Made by a program: the position numbers and the translations under genes. Shown one piece after another: positions 1 to 5,053 of a stretch of 7,328 bases of DNA. The DNA is from Nitrososphaerota archaeon (lineage in GTDB: Archaea; Thermoproteota; Nitrososphaeria; Nitrososphaerales; JAPUIC01): positions 1-7,328 of the forward strand of contig JAPUIC010000024.1 of NCBI GenBank assembly GCA_027297425.1. Direction: 5' to 3'. The notes below the pieces were generated by a model. That model did no database searches. It saw only the letters and a program-made list of their open reading frames with translations, and had not been told where the DNA came from. Each line of letters opens with the position of its first letter. Position 1 is the first letter of the stretch.

Positions 1-68
1 CGGGCGGGATTAGTACTTTAGAGTGCAAGTCCCTAGGTACTTTTGAAAGTCGCTAGCATCGGCCAACT

Positions 69-458
69 TTATGATCTCCATAGTGGCCAATTAATTACAA
101 GGAGGAGGGCGACAACAGACCAAAGAATGAGGTTGATGATAAGCCATTTCTTGGAAACTTCTGTCCTATGCTTAGTAACCGTTGATGCAGTCTCGGATAG
201 ATCTTCTGCCTCTTCATTCATCCCGACTTCGGAGGCCTTGGACTTCTCCACCGCATTCAGTGCGTTGGTGTATGATTTTGGATTCATAGATAGATATTGG
301 CCCTTCGCATTCCTCAGAATCCTTCCCTTGCGATGAAGTGCCTTTAGCTGAACTTGGTTAGTAGACAGTCTTCCTATTCCCGCCCGAACCAAGCCCATCG
401 CCGAAAAAGTTTTCGGATACTGTTCATCAAGGAATTTTTCTATCTCGTCTTGAGGCAT
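69..458 (-). CDS. Small winged-helix-like protein with C-terminal membrane anchor (hypothetical)
   Basis: A 129-residue protein that I cannot assign to a named family. Residues about 5-57 have the helix pattern of a winged-helix domain: IEKFLDEQYP, then TFSAMGLVRAGIG, then LSTNQVQLKALHRKGRI, then a short wing ending KGQYLSM. Residues 58-103 are polar and probably disordered, with an acidic stretch (NEEAEDLSE). Residues 105-123 (WLIINLILWSVVALLLVIN) form one hydrophobic membrane segment very near the C-terminus, so it looks tail-anchored with the putative DNA-binding domain in the cytoplasm. The ATG is preceded by a purine-rich AGAGGAAAG, giving a Shine-Dalgarno-like GAGG at 463-466. It follows tRNA-Thr on the same strand by 56 bp and has its own TATA-like element. 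The gene is probably real; a role as a membrane-tethered regulator is only inference from the architecture. Confidence 0.7.
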   Translation of the reverse strand: MPQDEIEKFLDEQYPKTFSAMGLVRAGIGRLSTNQVQLKALHRKGRILRNAKGQYLSMNPKSYTNALNAVEKSKASEVGMNEEAEDLSETASTVTKHRTEVSKKWLIINLILWSVVALLLVINWPLWRS

Positions 459-495
459 CTTTCCTCTGCTCTGTAGATTATTTATCGAGGGAGGA

Positions 496-501
496 TTATA
501 A
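496..501 (-). promoter_or_regulatory. TATA-like element for the winged-helix/membrane gene
   Basis: TTATAA on the minus strand lies about 40 bp upstream of the ATG at 458. Archaeal transcription starts about 25 bp downstream of the TATA centre, near 472, which would leave a short leader of about 14 nt holding the GAGG ribosome-binding site. It sits between the tRNA 3' end and the gene, so the gene need not depend on read-through from the tRNA. Placement is by pattern only. Confidence 0.4.
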
Positions 502-565
502 CTCTAGCGTAATAAGCCTCGGGCGGGACTTGAACCCGCGACCCCTACATTACCAATGTAGTGCT

Positions 566-582
566 TTGATCCTACGAGTAGT
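566..582 (-). other. tRNA-Thr intron 2 (17 nt, in the D stem between positions 22 and 23)
   Basis: The intron is ACTACTCGTAGGATCAA on the minus strand. It folds as CUA-CUCG-UAG. The central 4-bp helix is exon GGUU with intron GAUC (two wobbles). The bulges are AGA (cut AG^A) and AAA (cut AA^A), again after the second base. The outer helix AGUCU/GCACU has one mismatch. Removal joins G22 to A23 and restores the D stem GCTC/GAGC. A one-base slide of the boundaries gives the same mature RNA. Confidence 0.82.
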
Positions 583-598
583 CTAACCAGACTGAGCT

Positions 599-613
599 CT
601 CCCGCCGGAAAGT
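599..613 (-). other. tRNA-Thr intron 1 (15 nt, between positions 8 and 9)
   Basis: The intron is ACTTTCCGGCGGGAG on the minus strand. A bulge-helix-bulge can be drawn by hand: exon CUCG (tRNA positions 3-6) pairs with intron CGGG (one U-G wobble); the 5' bulge GUA is cut as GU^A and the 3' bulge AGA as AG^A, both after the second bulge base as expected for archaeal EndA. The outer helix GC/GC is short and the intron hairpin is only about 2 bp, so the motif is relaxed. A one-base slide of both boundaries gives the same mature product; the BHB geometry favours the boundaries given. Confidence 0.8.
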
Positions 614-657
614 ACCGAGGCACTAATTCCGAGGCTCGCATGGGTTTTTGGCTCACG

Positions 658-665
658 CTTATTAA
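658..665 (-). promoter_or_regulatory. TATA-like element for tRNA-Thr
   Basis: TTAATAAG on the minus strand lies about 37-44 bp upstream of the mature tRNA 5' end (621). A start about 25 bp downstream would fall near 636, giving a leader of roughly 15 nt for RNase P to remove. That leader holds a second copy of the acceptor strand GCCTCGG (635-629). Co-transcription with the upstream endonuclease gene is the alternative. Confidence 0.4.
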
Positions 666-697
666 CTCTTATCGAATTTTTTCGCCTCATGAAGGGT

Positions 698-1264
698 TTA
701 CGCTCGCCACCAATCGAAGGAAACAAAGTTTACAGAGTCTTTTTCACGATCGGCTACCCCTATTATGAACTGTTTTCTGACAGTCGTGGCTAACCTGCCA
801 CTTAATACGACACTTGTGGCAGAAATTAAATCATGAGGTTTCATTACTTCTACTAAGAAGGGCGCATGGTCTATTCCAGGACCTCTCTCATACACGGCAA
901 AATCACACCCGAACTTTACACCTGGAGATACGACAAAGCCCGCCTTTCTCAACTCCCAATAAACCATGAATTTTTCTTTAAAATCCACATACTCCTGTTC
1001 ACAAATTTTCCCTAATTTCTTTGAATCGATTCGGTCTCCACTAGTTCTTGCTGTAACTACGAGTTTCTTACATTTGAGGAGATAATAACCCTCCACGAGG
1101 TCCAAAATTAGAGGTGCGTTGAAATCTGCAGCCTTGGGTTTTGGGATACCTAGAGGCTTTCCATAGAAACCAGCTTTGAACAGTTCACGAGATTGGGATA
1201 AATCCCAGACCACTATCCGATTCTCCAGTAAGACACCGGAGAATCGCGCAGGATCCCTAGGCAT
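698..1264 (-). CDS. endA: tRNA-splicing endonuclease, catalytic-type subunit (EndA family)
   Basis: A 188-residue protein that cuts pre-tRNA introns at bulge-helix-bulge sites, leaving 2',3'-cyclic phosphate and 5'-hydroxyl ends. The N-terminal domain (about 1-85) is followed by the nuclease domain (about 86-188) with the family signature GVKFGCDFAVYERGPGIDHA. The likely catalytic triad is Tyr125, His133 and Lys164; the 31-residue His-to-Lys spacing matches the family. The length fits a single-unit subunit of an alpha4 or (alpha-beta)2 enzyme, not a double-length alpha2 form. The introns in the adjacent tRNA-Thr lie outside the anticodon loop, and established work ties that broader specificity mainly to (alpha-beta)2 enzymes, so a non-catalytic partner encoded elsewhere is likely (inference). 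The ATG lies 6 bp after the stop of the DUF47 gene, so the two are probably one transcript. No Shine-Dalgarno sequence is visible. Confidence 0.95.
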   Translation of the reverse strand: MPRDPARFSGVLLENRIVVWDLSQSRELFKAGFYGKPLGIPKPKAADFNAPLILDLVEGYYLLKCKKLVVTARTSGDRIDSKKLGKICEQEYVDFKEKFMVYWELRKAGFVVSPGVKFGCDFAVYERGPGIDHAPFLVEVMKPHDLISATSVVLSGRLATTVRKQFIIGVADREKDSVNFVSFDWWRA

Positions 1265-1270
1265 AACGAA

Positions 1271-1954
1271 CTAGAGTCCAAGTGCCAAGATAGTCATAGA
1301 GTCAGCGGCACTTAGGCATTTATCAGATACCCGCTCGATGCTGTCTACTACGTCTTTCAACATTATTAGATCTTTTACAGAGCTTACCTCATTTACGATT
1401 CGTACGACCGTCTGCCTGTACTTCGCATCGATCTCCCGCTCCAGGTTTTCTATGGACGATGCTATATCTACGGAATGCGCTGGATTCATGGTAAGCGACA
1501 TCACCATATTGTTAAGACGTTGAACTATCTCAACCATCAAGTCTAAAATATCGCGTAAATCGTCGGTCAGTTTGTGAGGCTTTAGAGAACCTACCTTGAC
1601 GTTTGACAGCCTGAACGCGATTGCACCCATATGACCGGAAATCTCATGAATGTTGTATGCGCTCCTAAGGAGGTCTTCCTTGTTCATAATTAATTGGCCC
1701 ATTTCCGCTACTTCTCTTATGAGCATTCGTTGGAGGGTATCCACGTCTTCCTCAGTCTTCCTGATTCTTTCTAGAGTCATCACCACTCCATCTTTATCGC
1801 CTTTGGTCAAGGCCTCGTAAACGCTAGAAAGTTCTCTAGCGCCGTCAAAGACGCGTCTGATTTCATCCTGTAGTACTGTTAGAGTTTTGCGTTTTACTTG
1901 AACCTCGGTGTCGCCAGCGAACATTATAACATTCTGCGAAAACCGCTCACTCAT
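1271..1954 (-). CDS. DUF47/PhoU-like helical protein
   Basis: A 227-residue, almost fully alpha-helical cytoplasmic protein. The heptad-like helices (about 20-50, 52-90, 92-110, 125-155, 160-225) and the closing helix MLKDVVDSIERVSDKCLSAADS match the DUF47 (TIGR00153/PhoU-like) pattern, in which two three-helix bundles carry acidic metal-binding motifs. Known members often sit beside Pit-type phosphate transporters and are thought to regulate them. No transporter is present here: the neighbours are DNA ligase upstream (58-bp gap) and endA downstream (6-bp gap), so a phosphate role is unproven. The ATG at 1954 gives an N-terminal MSERFSQNVI; an internal ATG at 1924 (MFAGDTEVQ) is a possible alternative, because the AT-rich block at 1961-1974 is too close to 1954 to serve as its TATA box. 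No Shine-Dalgarno sequence is seen before either. Confidence 0.82.
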   Translation of the reverse strand: MSERFSQNVIMFAGDTEVQVKRKTLTVLQDEIRRVFDGARELSSVYEALTKGDKDGVVMTLERIRKTEEDVDTLQRMLIREVAEMGQLIMNKEDLLRSAYNIHEISGHMGAIAFRLSNVKVGSLKPHKLTDDLRDILDLMVEIVQRLNNMVMSLTMNPAHSVDIASSIENLEREIDAKYRQTVVRIVNEVSSVKDLIMLKDVVDSIERVSDKCLSAADSMTILALGL

Positions 1955-1960
1955 ATTAAA

Positions 1961-1986
1961 ATTTTTTAAAAAATCGAACGATTCGA
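1961..1986 (-). terminator. Hairpin plus T-run and A/T palindrome between ligase and DUF47 genes
   Basis: Read on the minus strand after the ligase stop, TCGAA-TCG-TTCGA forms a perfect 5-bp hairpin (1986-1974) followed directly by six T residues (1973-1968). The T-run is half of a 14-bp perfect palindrome ATTTTTTAAAAAAT (1974-1961). In archaea a T-run alone can terminate transcription, so this may end the ligase transcript. The A/T palindrome could instead act in the promoter of the DUF47 gene. Function is inferred from sequence only. Confidence 0.4.
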
Positions 1987-2012
1987 GCTCTTTCCTTGTC
2001 TTCTCTACAGGA

Positions 2013-3779
2013 TTATGGTTGCTTCAACGGTGACCTCCCCTTCAGGTTACTACGGTACATCTCGATTATTTCGTCTTCGGTTGTAGAATCCTCTGGAGAT
2101 TTATCGACTCTTAACCTGCCGGTGTATTTAGGAAATCTTAGGGCTAAACCAGCATTTTGTCTAATTGAGTTTCTGGCGACCGTGTGGATAGGGCTAAGGG
2201 TAACCTCGGATGCTGCAATCTCTATCACGATTCGAGGGGGGAACCAGACGTCTGCAGACATATTAGATTCGACTCGTCGGTCAGGATTGGGCAGGGCTTG
2301 AACCTTTAGTTTGGCGAACAGTGTATCCAGATCCTCATCGGTAAATCCGGTGCCAATCTTGCACACCGTTTTGAACTTATCATTAACGGCATCAAAAGCT
2401 GCCAAAAGGAAAGCGCCGTACTTCCCGACCCGTCTACCCTTGCCATAGAAAGCACCTATTATCACCAGATCGGTGGTCTCCTTAAATCCAGTTCTATACT
2501 CTCGTTTTAGTTTGATCCAAGAAAATTCACGAGCCCCTGCCCGATAGGGGCTTTCAATATCTTTGATGACAAGGCCTTCGCAACCCTTAGCCAATGCGCT
2601 TCTCATAAATCGGTCTATTTTCCTAGGATTATCAGTCAACTCACGCGGTACGAGATGAAGTTTCCCATCTACTATCAAGTTCGCTTCTAAGATTTCTCTC
2701 CTTTTCGCATATGGATATGCTGTTAGATCCTCGCCGAGAGAATGTAGAATGTCAAAGCAGTAGAAAGAGACAGGGTAGTTTTTGACAGCATCCTTGATCC
2801 CATATTTTCTACGACGGTGCATTAGCTCTTGAAAAGCTAGATAACGTCCTGTCTCTGGATTTATGGCGACCACCTCACCTTCTACTATAGCATTCTTCGA
2901 TCTAATACCGGCTCTGCAAGAATCTGCGACGTCAGGATATTGAGCGGTTATTTCTTCCATACGTCTCGAGAAAATGTCGATTTTATTATCATTCTTATGA
3001 ACCTGAAGCCGTTCACCATCAAGCTTATGTTCAGCAGAGCAAACGCCCCCCATTTTTACTACGATTTCTTTTGCTGAGTCTAAACGTTCAGCCAGCATCG
3101 GCCTTACTGGCCGTCCTACTTGAATCCTAATCTCTTTGATTGCCTGCAGCCCGCGGGTTGCTATAGTCTGCGCTACTTCCCCCAGGTCTGAACAAACGTT
3201 ATATGCCCGCTCCAGATAAATTCTGTTTTTCTTATCTTTAGTGAAAGCAATAGCTAGCGCATCGAGAATAGTGTAGTCGGCGATGCCTAAGCGTAATCGC
3301 CCAGTGACAGTTCGAATCAGGTATTTAGATTCACAAGGAGATGAGTTATTCAGCAAGTTCACGATGAATCTTAGTTTCATTTCCAGAGAGCGGCTGCCCT
3401 TAATAGTGGCAATACTTTCCAACGTTTCATATACATGGTCGAGAGTTAAAGGCTGGCTGAAGAGAGTAGTTTGGGAGTTCTTGGATAGTCTCTGCTCAGC
3501 TACATTCCCCAAATCACCTAGATCATGATACATAGTTTCAAGTTGTCGGATATCTACGCCGGACCAGATACTCAGAGCTTTCAATACAGACTTGTCTGCC
3601 ACCCCCAACTCGATGCCACGATAATCAGGATAGATCTTACCTTGAGTCAGGTAGACTACCTTCCGAAGGTCATTCTTTGGAGTTTGATTGAATAGTTTGG
3701 ACAAGATCAGGGTCAACTCCTGTCTTTTTGATGTAGCCTCCATTTCCATGAAAGCATCAGAGATAACGTTGAATAGCAT
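2013..3779 (-). CDS. lig: ATP-dependent DNA ligase
   Basis: A 588-residue ligase that seals 3'-OH/5'-phosphate nicks in replication (Okazaki joining) and repair through an enzyme-AMP intermediate; full length for the archaeal family. Order: helical DNA-binding domain (about 1-215), nucleotidyltransferase domain (about 216-420), OB-fold (about 421-588). Motif I is KLDGER with the adenylated lysine at 252. Others are SRR (271-273), FYCFDIL (339-345, motif III), EGLVIKD (401-407, motif IV), WIKLKREY (421-428, motif V) and the basic C-terminal LRFPKYTGRLRVDK (547-560, motif VI region). QTTLF (103-107) resembles a PCNA-binding box at the position expected from Pyrococcus ligase. The ATG at 3779 aligns with the usual family start; an in-frame ATG ten codons later would cut into the first helix. 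A TATA box 27 bp upstream suggests a leaderless mRNA. Confidence 0.97.
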   Translation of the reverse strand: MLFNVISDAFMEMEATSKRQELTLILSKLFNQTPKNDLRKVVYLTQGKIYPDYRGIELGVADKSVLKALSIWSGVDIRQLETMYHDLGDLGNVAEQRLSKNSQTTLFSQPLTLDHVYETLESIATIKGSRSLEMKLRFIVNLLNNSSPCESKYLIRTVTGRLRLGIADYTILDALAIAFTKDKKNRIYLERAYNVCSDLGEVAQTIATRGLQAIKEIRIQVGRPVRPMLAERLDSAKEIVVKMGGVCSAEHKLDGERLQVHKNDNKIDIFSRRMEEITAQYPDVADSCRAGIRSKNAIVEGEVVAINPETGRYLAFQELMHRRRKYGIKDAVKNYPVSFYCFDILHSLGEDLTAYPYAKRREILEANLIVDGKLHLVPRELTDNPRKIDRFMRSALAKGCEGLVIKDIESPYRAGAREFSWIKLKREYRTGFKETTDLVIIGAFYGKGRRVGKYGAFLLAAFDAVNDKFKTVCKIGTGFTDEDLDTLFAKLKVQALPNPDRRVESNMSADVWFPPRIVIEIAASEVTLSPIHTVARNSIRQNAGLALRFPKYTGRLRVDKSPEDSTTEDEIIEMYRSNLKGRSPLKQP

Positions 3780-3802
3780 CCCGATAGAGACCTTAGTAAT
3801 GT

Positions 3803-3808
3803 GTATAA
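3803..3808 (-). promoter_or_regulatory. TATA box of the DNA ligase gene
   Basis: TTATAC on the minus strand is centred about 27 bp before the ligase ATG, which places the predicted start of transcription at or within a few bases of the start codon. No Shine-Dalgarno sequence precedes the ATG, which fits a leaderless transcript. Confidence 0.55.
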
Positions 3809-3838
3809 CTTCCGTTGCTACAAAAACTTTAATTTCTG

Positions 3839-3844
3839 AATATA
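3839..3844 (+). promoter_or_regulatory. Possible TATA element for the DUF373 gene
   Basis: AATATA lies about 80 bp before the DUF373 ATG. A start near 3868 would leave a leader of about 55 nt that contains the ribosome-binding-site hairpin at 3883-3916. CTTTAATT at 3828-3835 is an alternative. The region is shared with the divergent ligase promoter. Confidence 0.3.
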
Positions 3845-3882
3845 GTAATGATTACCGTATCGGCATGTCGTTTTCGAAGGAA

Positions 3883-3916
3883 TCTCACCTACTGAGCGCT
3901 CCAACACTAGGAGGGA
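3883..3916 (+). promoter_or_regulatory. Strong Shine-Dalgarno in a leader stem that could mask it
   Basis: AGGAGGG at 3909-3915 ends 7 nt before the ATG at 3923, supports that start, and is the strongest ribosome-binding site in the window. TCTCACCTA (3883-3891) can pair with TAGGAGGGA (3908-3916) over 8 of 9 positions (one U-G wobble, one A-A mismatch), with a 16-nt loop holding the palindrome GAGCGCTC (3894-3901). This would hide the whole site. Pairing was worked out by hand; regulation is inference. Confidence 0.4.
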
Positions 3917-3922
3917 TGAATC

Positions 3923-5053
3923 ATGCCTGATCGTGCACCATCCAAACTTCTAATTCTTGCTGTTGATAGAGACGATGACATAGGTCATAAGGCCGGGATT
4001 TCCACGCCAGTCATAGGTAGACAACTGTGTATAGGCGCAGGATCAGAACTAAGTTTAGCAGATCCTGAAGAAGCCGATGCAAATACGATCTTCGCCGCTG
4101 TAAAAGAGCTTGATCATGTAGTGAGTAAGGGATACGAAGCACAGGTAGCAATTGTGTCGGGCAGATTTGAGAGAGGTTTTACCGCAGATGCAAAGATTAG
4201 AGAGGACCTGAATAAAATCCTAGAAAAGTATCATGCGGATGGAATAATATTCGTCTCAGATGGAGCAGATGATGCAGAAGTTATTCCTATCCTTCAAGGA
4301 ATAATTCCTGTGGTATCAGTCAAAAGGGTTGTCGTAAAGCACAGCAAGAGCGTTGAAGAGTCCTATGCAGTTATTGGACGCTATCTTAGGATGGTCATCT
4401 TTGATCCTAGGTATTCAAAATTATTCTTAGGGGTACCGGGAATAATTCTGCTCGTATTAGGATTGATGAGCCTCTTGGGTCTCCTAAGAGAAGCAGGGAT
4501 TGTAGTTCTTATGATCTTGGGGGGGACACTTCTTCTTAGAGGGTTCGACCTTGATCACGTCCTGAGCGGGATAACAAGGATCGTTAGTCCAGCATCTTAC
4601 TTCAGGATATTCACGATCGTAACTATGATTCTGATTGTGACGGCAGGCTTCTTCCAGGCATATTCGATGATCGCTAATACAGCTGAATTTGCTGAAGTGG
4701 CCCAGAATAATGACCTCTTTGTACGACATGCACCACTCTTAATCGGTTCATTCGTGGAATCTGCTTTGCTTTTGACGTGGATAGGACTAGAGGTTTATTT
4801 CGGCGGGGCGCTGTTATTTCACTATTTCAGAGGAAGTGTTAGAACTTTAAGAAATATGGTAGCGATGGCTGCCCTGGCATTCATGTTCTTTCCGATCCGT
4901 GAATTCGCTTTAATCCTTCAAAACCCGGGTAGATCACCGGTGACCATCGTATCAGGATTACTCATAGGCTTACTTCTGACATTCATAATAGCTGCAATCA
5001 GTTATGATTACGTTCGTAAACGTCCTAGAAGGAAATCTAAAGTTGCTGTCTAG
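3923..5053 (+). CDS. DUF373 family multi-pass membrane protein
   Basis: A 376-residue protein of the archaeal DUF373 family, which has no established function. The soluble N-terminal part (about 8-165) has the family pattern: LLILAVDRDDDIGHKAGI (9-26), TPVIGR (28-33), LADPEEADANTIFAAV (45-60), IIFVSDGADDAEVIPIL (108-124) and VKRVVVKHSKSVEESY (133-148). Its alternating hydrophobic strands and acidic turns suggest a Rossmann-like fold. Residues about 167-360 hold five or six membrane segments (near 167-187, 189-207, 226-249, 270-300, 311-330, 337-360). The C-terminus is very basic (RKRPRRKSK), consistent with a cytoplasmic end. A strong Shine-Dalgarno sets the ATG; the ATG at 3916 is out of frame. 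The 3' end overlaps the cis-prenyltransferase gene, so the pair is probably translationally coupled. A link to lipid-carrier metabolism is suggested only by that linkage. Confidence 0.9.
   Translation: MPDRAPSKLLILAVDRDDDIGHKAGISTPVIGRQLCIGAGSELSLADPEEADANTIFAAVKELDHVVSKGYEAQVAIVSGRFERGFTADAKIREDLNKILEKYHADGIIFVSDGADDAEVIPILQGIIPVVSVKRVVVKHSKSVEESYAVIGRYLRMVIFDPRYSKLFLGVPGIILLVLGLMSLLGLLREAGIVVLMILGGTLLLRGFDLDHVLSGITRIVSPASYFRIFTIVTMILIVTAGFFQAYSMIANTAEFAEVAQNNDLFVRHAPLLIGSFVESALLLTWIGLEVYFGGALLFHYFRGSVRTLRNMVAMAALAFMFFPIREFALILQNPGRSPVTIVSGLLIGLLLTFIIAAISYDYVRKRPRRKSKVAV

Larger units (their letters stand above)
515..621 (-). tRNA. tRNA-Thr (GGU anticodon) interrupted by two small introns
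   Basis: Read on the minus strand, removal of 599-613 and 566-582 leaves a 75-nt tRNA with every canonical element. The acceptor GCCTCGG (621-615) pairs perfectly with CCGAGGC (522-516). U8 and A9 are present. The D stem is GCTC/GAGC with a GG-containing loop. The anticodon stem is CTACA/TGTAG with loop TTGGTAA (anticodon GGT at 34-36). The variable loop is GGGTC, and the T arm is GCGGG-TTCAAGT-CCCGC. The discriminator is U73 and CCA is not encoded. G1-C72, C2-G71, U73 and the GGU anticodon agree with archaeal threonine identity. Unspliced, the gene has neither a paired acceptor next to U8-A9 nor a closed D stem, so standard scans may misplace its 5' end (for example at GGCGGGA inside intron 1) or miss it. 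It lies 76 bp downstream of the splicing endonuclease gene on the same strand. Confidence 0.93.

Noticed and set aside
1..68. Possible partial tRNA on the minus strand: CTCTAAA resembles an anticodon loop with CUA anticodon (as in pyrrolysine tRNA), and cgggcggga repeats part of the tRNA-Thr 3' region.
   Set aside because: The flanking stem has a mismatch, no D arm is visible upstream, and the T arm would lie outside the window. Short similarity only.
43..336. Plus-strand open frame of 97 codons.
   Set aside because: It is antisense to the winged-helix/membrane gene, whose protein has a coherent domain layout and an upstream Shine-Dalgarno; this frame shows no recognisable domain.
522..606. 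tRNA model with acceptor GGCGGGA/TCCCGCC and no intron at 8/9.
   Set aside because: It would consume the 3' strand of the T stem, leaving the GCGGG-TTCAAGT-CCCGC arm unformed and positions 8-9 as GA rather than UA. The two-intron model satisfies every canonical position.
629..635. Upstream GCCTCGG copy as the true 5' acceptor strand.
   Set aside because: It is followed by AA rather than the near-universal U8, and the resulting intron would lack the bulge-helix-bulge that fits the downstream copy.
1996..2301. Plus-strand open frame of 101 codons.
   Set aside because: It lies antisense to the conserved C-terminal OB-fold of the DNA ligase and has no recognisable features.
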